Shown here: piece after piece, positions 1 through 5,890 of the stretch | Position numbering within the stretch: position 1 is the first letter of the stretch | Layout: every line of letters begins with the position of its first letter | Assembly: GCA_003557765.1 (NCBI GenBank) | Contig: PWNO01000258.1 | Location: forward strand, 1-5,967 | DNA: 5,967 bases | Reading direction: 5' to 3' | Source of the DNA: Bacteroidales bacterium | GTDB taxonomy: Bacteria > Bacteroidota > Bacteroidia > Bacteroidales > UBA7960 | Translations under genes and position numbers: made by a program | The notes under the pieces: model-generated | What the model saw: only the letters and a program-made list of their open reading frames with translations | What the model was told of the DNA's origin: nothing | The model's database searches: none

Positions 1-1
1 A

Positions 2-565
2 CTCCTGCTCGTGGCCAAAACGGAAATTGCGCAGACCAAGCTGGCCAAAGCCTTTTTCGACCGCAACATCGACCGGATTTACCACGCACTGGTATGGGGA
101 GATTTTGAGGAAGATGAAGGCACCATCACCGGTCATATTGGCCGCAGCCTCAAAAACAGAAAGGTGATGGATGTCTTTCCGGATGGCGACTACGGAAAAC
201 CGGCCACAACGCATTATAAGGTATTGGAGCGTTTTGGCTATGTAAGCCTCGTGGAATGCAGGCTCGAAACCGGCCGCACCCACCAGATCAGGGCGCACTT
301 CAGGCACATCAAACACCCGCTTTTCAATGATGCCACCTACGGAGGAGACAGGATCTTAAAAGGAACGACCTTCACAAAATATAAACAGTTCGTCAGAAAC
401 TGCTTCTCTCTGTTGCCCCGTCATGCGCTGCATGCCAAAACCCTGGGCTTTACGCACCCCATTAGCGGAGAGAACATGCATTTTGAAGCACCACCGGCTG
501 AAGATATGCAAACCGTCATTGAAAAATGGCGTAACTATGCCATACACAAAAAATCCGAAAGCTAA
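2..565 (+). CDS. RluA/RluD-family pseudouridine synthase, C-terminal part (5' end outside window)
   Basis: Enzymes of this family isomerise specific uridines to pseudouridine in RNA; RluD-type members act on 23S rRNA helix 69 during ribosome assembly in the cytoplasm. The reading frame is open from base 2, so the true start lies upstream. The first visible residues, LLLVAKTE, match the end of the family's HRLDxxTSGLLLVAKT catalytic motif, so the catalytic aspartate falls just outside the window. Also visible are RIYHALVWG, the conserved GRTHQIRAHF stretch (bases 272-301) followed by HPLFND and YGGD, and the C-terminal RHALHAKTLGFTHP block. The 187 residues present are roughly the C-terminal 55-60% of a usual 300-350 residue protein. 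The protein ends normally at a TAA. The family is certain. The exact target (RluD-like or another RluA subgroup) is not, because the N-terminal S4 domain, if any, cannot be seen. Confidence 0.93.
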   Translation, partial: LLLVAKTEIAQTKLAKAFFDRNIDRIYHALVWGDFEEDEGTITGHIGRSLKNRKVMDVFPDGDYGKPATTHYKVLERFGYVSLVECRLETGRTHQIRAHFRHIKHPLFNDATYGGDRILKGTTFTKYKQFVRNCFSLLPRHALHAKTLGFTHPISGENMHFEAPPAEDMQTVIEKWRNYAIHKKSES

Positions 566-589
566 TTGAAGCTTGTCTCATCACGTCTG

Positions 590-634
590 CCCAACCGCAC
601 AGCAGAGAAACCTCTCCGTCATCCCAACCGCACA
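590..634. repeat. Pair of 12-bp direct repeats (CCCAACCGCACA)
   Basis: The 12-mer CCCAACCGCACA occurs at 590-601 and again at 623-634, a 33-bp step. Both copies sit just past the stop codon of the pseudouridine synthase gene and before the 45-nt-period repeats. Read on the minus strand it gives TGTGCGGTTGGG, preceded or followed by GATGACGG- or CAGACG-like sequence. In my recollection this resembles short intergenic repeat families in bacterial genomes that are sometimes miscalled as short genes. Two copies are too few to define a family from this window alone. Confidence 0.5.
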
Positions 635-651
635 TCGAAGCACCCCCCGGG

Positions 652-771
652 AACCCCGAAGGGATTCAACACGAATAACACTGTAACACCTGAGATAACA
701 CCGAATGGGTTCAACACGAATAACCCTGAAACATATAAGAGAACCCCGAATGGGTTCAACACGAATAACAC
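652..771. repeat. Three 30-nt repeat units with exact 45-nt period
   Basis: Units lie at 652-681, 697-726 and 742-771, separated by two unrelated 15-nt spacers (682-696 and 727-741). Units 1 and 3, and units 2 and 3, match at 28 of 30 positions. The shared 3' part is TTCAACACGAATAAC. The 5' part is a fold-back: in unit 3, AACCC (742-746) and GGGTT (752-756) pair around CGAAT, while units 1 and 2 each carry one mismatch. The period is a multiple of three, so both strands can be read through without stops (TPNGFNTNN on the + strand). The only + start is a TTG directly after the previous gene's stop, and I see no protein signature, so I treat it as non-coding. The 15-nt spacers are too short for CRISPR. 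Bacteroidota intergenic repeats of similar look exist in my recollection, but I cannot confirm membership. Confidence 0.8.
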
Positions 772-784
772 GAATAGCAAGGCG

Positions 785-813
785 AAAAAAAACCACAAGC
801 CGAAGCTTGTGGT
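785..813 (-). terminator. Intrinsic terminator with UUCG tetraloop
   Basis: On the minus strand a perfect 9-bp stem (ACCACAAGC / GCTTGTGGT) closes a TTCG loop with a C-G closing pair, the very stable C(UUCG)G type. It is followed by eight uridines (A run 785-792 on the + strand). It lies about 43 nt past the stop codon of the secreted-protein gene at 856-1263 and is the obvious end of that transcript. On the + strand the same hairpin is followed only later by T runs (823-827 and 834-840), so it might also stop read-through from the pseudouridine synthase gene, less efficiently. Confidence 0.9.
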
Positions 814-855
814 AACCAACTATTTTTATGAAGTTTTTTTTCTTTTATCCTGTCA

Positions 856-1263
856 TTAGTTAAACTCCATCACCACAAGGTATTCTCCATCTTCTTCCTG
901 AAAACGATCTGTTTGTACATCAGCCGTTTCTTCTCCACGAAAAATAACAGGGTTGATGTTTTCTGCAAGCATGCCGGCAATGGCAGGCGAGTCTTCAGGT
1001 GAAAGGTCTGCTTCAAATGCAGGCATTTGTTGATTAATGTCATTCACGTCATGCATACGGATAGCCACGGAAGTTTGCGGAGCGCGCTCCCTGCTTTCTG
1101 CCTGATCCAGATCCATGCCACGATCATACCCTCTTCCTGCAAGCATGTCATCTGTAACGACAATAGTGTAACTAACGCTTGAACTTGCCTGCGCCTGTGC
1201 ATCCTGCACCAATCCAAGTGCGAAAATGACTGTAAAAATTATGGTGATTGCCAGCGCCTTCAT
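856..1263 (-). CDS. Small secreted protein of unknown function (135 aa)
   Basis: I do not recognise the family. Residues 1-24 are a clear Sec signal peptide: MKALA, then a hydrophobic core ITIIFTVIFALGL, then AQA at 22-24 as a type I cleavage site (cleavage after A26 also fits). No lipobox cysteine is present, so the mature protein of about 110 residues is probably periplasmic or exported. The mature part is acidic, has no cysteine, and has no further membrane segment. Its ends look like beta strands (SVSYTIVV near the N-terminus, EYLVVMEFN at the C-terminus) with a polar, helix-prone middle (PEDSPAIAGMLAENINPV). The ATG start at 1263 is supported by the signal peptide and by a candidate promoter ending 35 nt upstream. 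A strong terminator follows, so the gene is likely monocistronic. The start and secretion are well supported. The function is unknown. Confidence 0.82.
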   Translation of the reverse strand: MKALAITIIFTVIFALGLVQDAQAQASSSVSYTIVVTDDMLAGRGYDRGMDLDQAESRERAPQTSVAIRMHDVNDINQQMPAFEADLSPEDSPAIAGMLAENINPVIFRGEETADVQTDRFQEEDGEYLVVMEFN

Positions 1264-1298
1264 TGCTAAATATTTTTACCTCTGCTCGTTTTACATGA

Positions 1299-1330
1299 CA
1301 AATATGGCAAATATTTTTTAATCTTGCAAA
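1299..1330 (-). promoter_or_regulatory. Candidate Bacteroidota-type promoter for the secreted-protein gene
   Basis: On the minus strand a TTTG (+ strand CAAA, 1327-1330) is followed after exactly 20 nt by CATATTTG (+ strand 1299-1306). This matches the Bacteroidota -7 box TAnnTTTG at all but the first position, with the expected -33 TTTG spacing. The -7 box ends 35 nt before the ATG at 1263, giving a short leader of about 30 nt. The region is AT-rich, so a chance match is possible. Confidence 0.5.
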
Positions 1331-1612
1331 TTTTTTTAATTATTTTTTTACTTTTTTTGTTGATTTTTTTGTTTTTGGTGCTGTTTGTAAATATTTTTTA
1401 CTATAATTTGGCCTTGCAGCATCATATTTATTATGCGAAGTGGAAATTACATAACCGGTTACTTGATCAGGCATATCGCCTGCATGAATAATACAGCCCT
1501 CAAAAATGCACGGCATTTTCCTCACAGGGCAATACAGTTAATCAATGCTTTGTGGATTTTTTCGCGCAGGGCTTCGCTGGTAGCCAGAAAGATCCTTTAC
1601 AGGTGGCTACAC
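1331..1612. other. Spacer with AT-rich tract and possible minus-strand coding remnant
   Basis: This is the gene-free part between the secreted-protein promoter and the regulator's terminator. Bases 1331-1400 are almost entirely A/T with long T runs; the 12-mer AAATATTTTTTA occurs at 1309-1320 and again at 1389-1400, with a shorter version at 1268-1278. Bases 1430-1610 are more balanced and look more like coding DNA. On the minus strand a start-less open stretch (1522-1596) reads LATSEALREKIHKALINCIAL and its TGA overlaps a GTG that opens a 61-codon frame (1340-1525), starting MRKMPCIFEGCIIHAGDM and ending in a lysine-rich tail written by the A-rich tract. A 7-bp inverted repeat (GTAGCCA 1580-1586, TGGCTAC 1604-1610) lies beside the terminator. 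None of these frames has a convincing start, so I do not call a gene. Confidence 0.35.
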
Positions 1613-1615
1613 GAT

Positions 1616-1649
1616 AAAAAACGGCCTGTACAGTCAATCTGCACAGGCC
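1616..1649 (-). terminator. Intrinsic terminator of the response-regulator gene
   Basis: On the minus strand GGCCTGTGCAG (1649-1639) and CTGTACAGGCC (1633-1623) form an 11-position stem with one mismatch around ATTGA, followed by G and six uridines (A run 1616-1621 on the + strand). It starts about 27 nt past the regulator's stop codon. On the + strand the hairpin is followed by AAAATTTTTAAA, so weak bidirectional action is possible. Confidence 0.87.
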
Positions 1650-1675
1650 AAAATTTTTAAACCTGGTGTCCTTCC

Positions 1676-2998
1676 TTAACGCTTCAGTCCATACTTTTCA
1701 ATCTTGGCATTCAGCGTAGGCCGGGTAATGCCCAGTATGGAAGATGCTTTCTGTTTACTCCATCTCACATAGGCAAGGACCTTAGCTATGTGTGCTTTTT
1801 CTACTTCGGCAAGGCTTTCGGGCATTTCGTCGGGAACCTCTGGGGTAATCTGTTCTTCAGACAATCCCTCCAGTTGGATGTTTTTTGCCTCCAGCAGCTC
1901 TCCATGTGCAAGCAGCACAGCTTGCATCAGCACGTTTTTAAGTTCCTGTACATTGCCTGGCCAGTCATAAGACTGCAGCAGCTTGATTGCCTTTGTTTCC
2001 ACCTGATGTACGTTTTTGTTAACCAAGGAATTGAGTTCCTGGAGCAGATGATGGGTAAGCACAGGGATGTCTTCCTTTCTTTCTCGTAAGGGTGGAATGT
2101 GCAGAGAAAACACCTTGAGCTTGTAATAAAGTTCCTTCAAAAATTTCCCCTCGTTGATCAAGCTATTGATGTCCTGGGTAGTTAATGAGATCAGCCTGGG
2201 CTGTTTGCCGTGATCCTTCATGAAATGGTCATTCAAATAGTCCATCAGGCGCACCTGCATGTCGGCCGACAGCATGCCCACCTCATCCAGGATCATGCTG
2301 CCATAGCCAGCATCGCTAGTCGCACCGGACACTTTTTGGTCAGCATAATCGGTCATAACCTTCCGCGCGTGTTCCAAGTGTTCTTTCTCCAGACTTTTGC
2401 AGCTGAGCTGAATCAGCGGTGCATCCTGCTGACTGCCAGAATGGTGTATAAGCCTTGCCAGCCGTTCTTTCCCCGTGCCGGTCTCACCCGAAATGATCAC
2501 ACCCACGCTGGTTTGCGCAAAGCGGCCTACGTTCTTGAATATTTCACGCATCGCCGGGGATTTGCCAACCATCAGGTTCTCATCCCGTTTGCTTTGCTCA
2601 GTTTCCGGATCATCCGGATCATCTTTTTTAACGGCCTGTATAGACTGCAGTCCGTTTTTTACCGTATCCAAAAGCTCTTTGGGGTTGATGGGCTTCTCAA
2701 TAAAATCAAATGCCCCCGTTTTCATAGAGCGAATGGTCAGCGAAGCATCTCCATATGCCGTCAATATGATTACCGGGATAGTATCATCCACCTCCCTGAT
2801 CTTGTTTAATACATCAATGCCACTCATACCGGGCATCTGGTAATCCGTGATCACAATATCAGGTTTTTTATCCTGTAGCAATTGCAAGCCAGCCTGCCCC
2901 TCTTTGGCGGTATGCACATCAAATCCCTTTTTTCTAAGAATCCCTGATGCCAATTGCACCACCACGGGATCGTCATAAATAATCAATACTTTTTGCAT
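1676..2998 (-). CDS. NtrC-class response regulator (REC-AAA+-Fis) with a degenerate AAA+ domain
   Basis: This is a 440-residue cytoplasmic two-component regulator. Residues 1-120 are a receiver domain with acidic pair D9/D10, phosphoacceptor D52 (ITDYQMPGMSG), T80 and K102. Residues 143-375 are an AAA+ domain of the sigma-54 activator type, with Walker A GETGTGKE (171-178) and Walker B SMILDE (234-239). Residues 396-440 are a Fis-type helix-turn-helix (KQKASSILGITRPTLNAKI). The domain is odd: between SCKSL (199-203) and Walker B there is no ELFGHEKGAFTGA block, and the stretch is about five residues shorter than usual. The FRxDLYYRL arginine fingers read FLKELYYKL (L287, K293). The sensor II arginine in WPGNVREL is Q351. 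The sensor I ATN is TTQ (273-275). The family assignment is certain. I infer that it does not activate sigma-54 RNA polymerase in the usual way and may act as a simple DNA-binding regulator. No kinase gene is in the window. Confidence 0.93.
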   Translation of the reverse strand: MQKVLIIYDDPVVVQLASGILRKKGFDVHTAKEGQAGLQLLQDKKPDIVITDYQMPGMSGIDVLNKIREVDDTIPVIILTAYGDASLTIRSMKTGAFDFIEKPINPKELLDTVKNGLQSIQAVKKDDPDDPETEQSKRDENLMVGKSPAMREIFKNVGRFAQTSVGVIISGETGTGKERLARLIHHSGSQQDAPLIQLSCKSLEKEHLEHARKVMTDYADQKVSGATSDAGYGSMILDEVGMLSADMQVRLMDYLNDHFMKDHGKQPRLISLTTQDINSLINEGKFLKELYYKLKVFSLHIPPLRERKEDIPVLTHHLLQELNSLVNKNVHQVETKAIKLLQSYDWPGNVQELKNVLMQAVLLAHGELLEAKNIQLEGLSEEQITPEVPDEMPESLAEVEKAHIAKVLAYVRWSKQKASSILGITRPTLNAKIEKYGLKR

Positions 2999-3390
2999 GT
3001 AGATGGCTTCATTAATATCATTTAAAAATGCATATGACGTTACTTGCTGACACGAAAGTAAAGATTATTTACAACACAGGCGGCATCCTGATGAAATTTT
3101 AACATTTCTAAATAAAACGAGCCATGCTAAATAAATTTGACACATATCAACAGCAATGCGGAATTTCGGCTATTAATAAAACATGTGTTGACAGTCAGCT
3201 TGTGATCAAGCAAGAGGTAGTTTTGCTGAAGACAAAAAATAGCCAGCAACACTACAATCCTTGCAAGCATAAGGTTTTTGAGCGCATGAATGCCAACGCA
3301 ACGCCGATGAAGTGATTTTAAAAAGACAGGATGTGCAATACAGAAAACCAAAAACAATGGCCTTGGCCTTCTGCAGGGGCATTCAAGTTT
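2999..3390. other. Intergenic region between receptor and regulator genes, no convincing gene
   Basis: This 392-bp stretch separates two minus-strand genes, so it should hold the end of the receptor transcript and the promoter of the regulator. I see no strong intrinsic terminator after the receptor; the best fold is an imperfect CAGAA/TTCTG pairing (3341-3373) without a proper U tract. Two overlapping open frames exist. A + frame at 3124-3315 (63 codons, ATG, start MLNKFDTYQQQ) has no recognisable domain. A minus frame at 3127-3357 starts with TTG and contains a hydrophobic stretch (MLARIVVLLAIFCL) that could be a short membrane segment. They oppose each other over the same bases and neither has supporting signals, so I leave both uncalled. 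There is no pnuT or other thiamin gene here. Confidence 0.5.
3053..3060 (-). promoter_or_regulatory. Possible -7 box of the response-regulator gene
   Basis: The minus strand reads TACTTTCG, seven of eight positions of the Bacteroidota -7 consensus TAnnTTTG, 54 nt before the regulator's ATG. No TTTG lies at the usual spacing upstream; the nearest TTG is only 11 nt away. I also found no -24/-12 sigma-54 pattern in this spacer. Weak evidence only. Confidence 0.25.
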
Positions 3391-5823
3391 TCAGAAGCGA
3401 AGATTCAGCCCGGCCATTACATGTCTTCCGGCCTGCGGGAAGAAACCATCATCAATGGAAATCAGCCCCTGATCACCCACAACGCCTTTATATACCCAGG
3501 CATTGGTCTCATATTGCACATCAAAGACGTTATTTATGTGGAAAACAAACTCCAGCTCCCTGAATCGCTGTGCATTCACCACATATTGCAGCCGTAGGTT
3601 GTTGACAAAATAAGCGTCAAGCATGCGATCCTTACTCATCGTATTGTCAATATACTGGTCGCCTACATATTTGCTGTCCAGGTGGACGTGCAAGTTATTT
3701 ACAGGTGTAAGCTGCACCTGGCTCGACGCAATGACTGATGGAGAAAAAGCGATGTCAGTGTCTTCATACACCCTGACATCTGTTCCCACCCAGTTCCAGT
3801 CGGCATCATACTTATCTGAATGCTCCACAAATTCCGGGATCTTATTGCGGCTCAATGTAAGATTACCAGACCAGGCCAGCAGATCGTTGAAACGGTACCT
3901 GCCCTCAAACTCTGCACCCATGCGATAGCTCTTTTCAATATTGGTCCTGGTAAAACCACCGACATCGTTGATCTCGCCTGTTAGAATAAGCTGGTCGACA
4001 TAATCCATCAGGTAGAGGTTCACACCAAATCGGGCATTTGTCCGCTGATAGGCATAACCAAGTTCAATGTTACGGAGTGTTTCGTGTGTTGGACGGCTTT
4101 CCGGGGAAGATTCTGTAAAATCGCGGCGAACGGGTTCACGGTTGCCGATACCACCAAACAAATAAGTGGTATGCCGCGGCCCCCACTCATAATTCAATCC
4201 CAATTTGGGGTTGAGGAAATGAAAGGTCTCTTTCTGCTGCAGGGGAACCACCTCTTCATGCACCCAGGCCTGACCGAGGAAGCTGTACGAAACATACCTG
4301 TACTGCATGTCGGCAAAGGCAGTCAGCTGATTGGTCAGGTCATAACTGGTTTTCAGGAAGTTGTTAAAATCCTTCTTGAAACCGTTGTTGTCATAATAGC
4401 GGTGTCGGATGTCGGCATGCTGGGCGTGCCTTGCCCAGATGATTTCACCATAATGATCACCGTCGTATTCATTGTATCCACCTCCGAATATCAATTCCAG
4501 TCCACGGTAGTTATTATAGTTCAATGAGTAGGTGAACCCGTAAAAGTGGTTGTCAAGCCACCTCCTGCGAACCAGGTCGCTGCTGGTGATCTCCTGGTCG
4601 CCAAGCATCAAGTTGGGCAGGTCATACCGGCTGAACGCCTCATCTTCACGATATTGTTCGTAATAACCACGACCCCTGGTGTAATGCAGGGCTCCCGTAG
4701 CCACCAGCCCCCGGGTGATATTGTGGGTCACATGAAGCTGATAGTGGTCCTGCTGGTAATTGTCGGTTTCGTTGTCATAAAACTGCAAGTTGCCATCCGC
4801 ATCGGTATACATTCCGTATGGGTTGAAGGTCCGGTTTAGATTGAGAGAGTCTGATGGTACACCATTCCATGCCTGGTAGGTGGTTTCCTTTCCCGAGAAT
4901 ACGACGCCCTTCACCATGGTATTGGAACTGTAGTAACCTCCGGATAGGTAAAATGACTTCAAGTCAGCACTGGCCCTGTCAATAAAGCCATCCGATTCAA
5001 TCCTGGATAGCCGCCCGTCGAAGGCCCAGTTGTCGTTAATCAGGCCGGTGCCAAAGCTTACGGTGTTCTTCAGGGTGTTGAATGAACCGGCAGAAGTGTT
5101 GACTTCGGCATAGGTCTCATCCCTGAGTATAGTCGACTGCAGGTTAATGGTGGCACCAAAGGCTCCGGCTCCATGTGTGCTCAGACCAACGCCTCGCTGC
5201 ACCTGAAGATTGTCCAGAGAAGAAACAATGTCGGGCATGTTTACCCACCATACGCCATGGGATTCAGCATCATTCACCGGAATGCCATTTATGGTCACGT
5301 TGATGCGGCTCTGGTCGCTTCCGCGGATGTTCATCCATGTATAGCCGACACCTGCACCGGCATCGGAGCTGGCCATTAGCGATGGCGTGTTGGTGAGCAG
5401 CATGGGTAAATCCTGCCCCAGGTTGCGCGGGGCAAGGTCCTCCTGCGAAATGTTCGTGTAGGTTACCGGTGCGCGCCCACCAGCCCTTACGGCCGAAACC
5501 ACCACTTCTTCCGTAAGTGTTACGCGACGCTGCATTTCAATTTCAAGGTGGCTGTCTTCGGTAAGATCCACCTGCTTCTCAACCGGGTCATAACCCATAA
5601 ACGAAATATGTAAAAAATACCCGCCAGATTCAAGATCCTCAAAAAGAAATCTGCCATCTCGATCCGTAAACAACCCTTTGTACGTGCCATTGATGACCAC
5701 GTGAGCCCCTGGCAAAGTGTTGTCTCCCTCGCGGTCGGTCACACGACCGCTGATTGCATACTGGCCTGATGCATATACAGGTGCCATCAGGCAAAACGCC
5801 ATCAGTACTGCTAATTTTTGCAT
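3391..5823 (-). CDS. TonB-dependent outer-membrane receptor, probable thiamin (or thiamin-related) uptake
   Basis: This is an 810-residue ligand-gated outer-membrane porin driven by TonB-ExbBD. Residues 1-20 are a signal peptide (MQKLAVLMAFCLMAPVYASG, cleavage before Q21). Residues 22-100 are a carboxypeptidase-regulatory-like domain (ISGRVTDREG, LPGAHVVINGT, TDRDGRFLFEDL). A TonB-box-like EEVVVSA is at 105-111. The plug spans about 118-230 with NIRGSDQSRINVTINGIPVND and GVGLSTHGAGAFGATINLQS. The rest is a beta barrel ending in the typical terminal phenylalanine (GLNLRF). The substrate is inferred from the TPP riboswitch in its leader: TPP-riboswitch-linked receptors of this kind (called Omr1 in comparative genomics; a Bacteroides thetaiotaomicron homologue is implicated in thiamin uptake) are known in Bacteroidota. 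I chose ATG 5823 because it gives a compact signal peptide; an in-frame ATG at 5883 would add 20 hydrophobic residues. No pnuT follows. The sequence is intact. Confidence 0.93.
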   Translation of the reverse strand: MQKLAVLMAFCLMAPVYASGQYAISGRVTDREGDNTLPGAHVVINGTYKGLFTDRDGRFLFEDLESGGYFLHISFMGYDPVEKQVDLTEDSHLEIEMQRRVTLTEEVVVSAVRAGGRAPVTYTNISQEDLAPRNLGQDLPMLLTNTPSLMASSDAGAGVGYTWMNIRGSDQSRINVTINGIPVNDAESHGVWWVNMPDIVSSLDNLQVQRGVGLSTHGAGAFGATINLQSTILRDETYAEVNTSAGSFNTLKNTVSFGTGLINDNWAFDGRLSRIESDGFIDRASADLKSFYLSGGYYSSNTMVKGVVFSGKETTYQAWNGVPSDSLNLNRTFNPYGMYTDADGNLQFYDNETDNYQQDHYQLHVTHNITRGLVATGALHYTRGRGYYEQYREDEAFSRYDLPNLMLGDQEITSSDLVRRRWLDNHFYGFTYSLNYNNYRGLELIFGGGYNEYDGDHYGEIIWARHAQHADIRHRYYDNNGFKKDFNNFLKTSYDLTNQLTAFADMQYRYVSYSFLGQAWVHEEVVPLQQKETFHFLNPKLGLNYEWGPRHTTYLFGGIGNREPVRRDFTESSPESRPTHETLRNIELGYAYQRTNARFGVNLYLMDYVDQLILTGEINDVGGFTRTNIEKSYRMGAEFEGRYRFNDLLAWSGNLTLSRNKIPEFVEHSDKYDADWNWVGTDVRVYEDTDIAFSPSVIASSQVQLTPVNNLHVHLDSKYVGDQYIDNTMSKDRMLDAYFVNNLRLQYVVNAQRFRELEFVFHINNVFDVQYETNAWVYKGVVGDQGLISIDDGFFPQAGRHVMAGLNLRF

Positions 5824-5846
5824 AATTAGATGAATTAAACTGTGTG

Positions 5847-5889
5847 AAACAATCAACGGCAAATAGGAGTAAAAAGCCGTCATTTGTTT
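5847..5889 (-). promoter_or_regulatory. Long leader hairpin between TPP aptamer and receptor start
   Basis: On the minus strand AAACAAATGACGGC (5889-5876) and GCCGTTGATTGTTT (5860-5847) can form a 14-position stem: 11 Watson-Crick pairs, two G-U pairs and one A-A mismatch, around a 15-nt loop containing TTTTTACTCCT. It begins directly after the aptamer and ends 23 nt before the chosen ATG. It has no U tract after its 3' arm, so it is not an ordinary intrinsic terminator. By position it is the likely expression platform or part of one, but I cannot show which structure is exclusive with the ligand-bound aptamer. Confidence 0.55.
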
Positions 5890-5890
5890 A

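Noticed and set aside
652..771. CRISPR array
   Set aside because: The linkers are only 15 nt, the units are imperfect, there are just three copies, and no cas gene is present in the window.
566..859. 97-codon + strand open frame through the repeat array
   Set aside because: It begins with a TTG directly after the previous stop, its content is the translated repeats (TPNGFNTNN), the antisense frames are equally open, and it runs through a strong terminator hairpin.
1433..1660. 75-codon + strand frame
   Set aside because: It reads through the terminator hairpin at 1623-1649, has no recognisable domain and no start signal; most likely the shadow of minus-strand sequence.
2210..2843. Long + strand open frames opposite the response-regulator gene
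   Set aside because: They lie antisense inside a gene with unmistakable domain motifs and show no protein signature of their own.
2999..3120. Sigma-54 (-24/-12) promoter for the regulator gene
   Set aside because: I looked for a TGGC-N8-TTGC type pattern on both strands and found none with proper spacing.
3124..3357. Opposing small frames, + 3124-3315 and - 3127-3357
   Set aside because: They overlap almost fully on opposite strands, one starts with TTG, and neither has a family signature or supporting promoter or terminator; noted in the spacer entry instead.
3341..3373. Terminator for the receptor gene
   Set aside because: The stem is short and interrupted (CAGAA/TTCTG with unpaired bases) and no U tract follows the 3' arm on the minus strand.
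4084..4839. Long + strand open frames opposite the receptor gene
   Set aside because: Antisense shadows of a complete TonB-dependent receptor; their composition is explained by the codons of the real strand.
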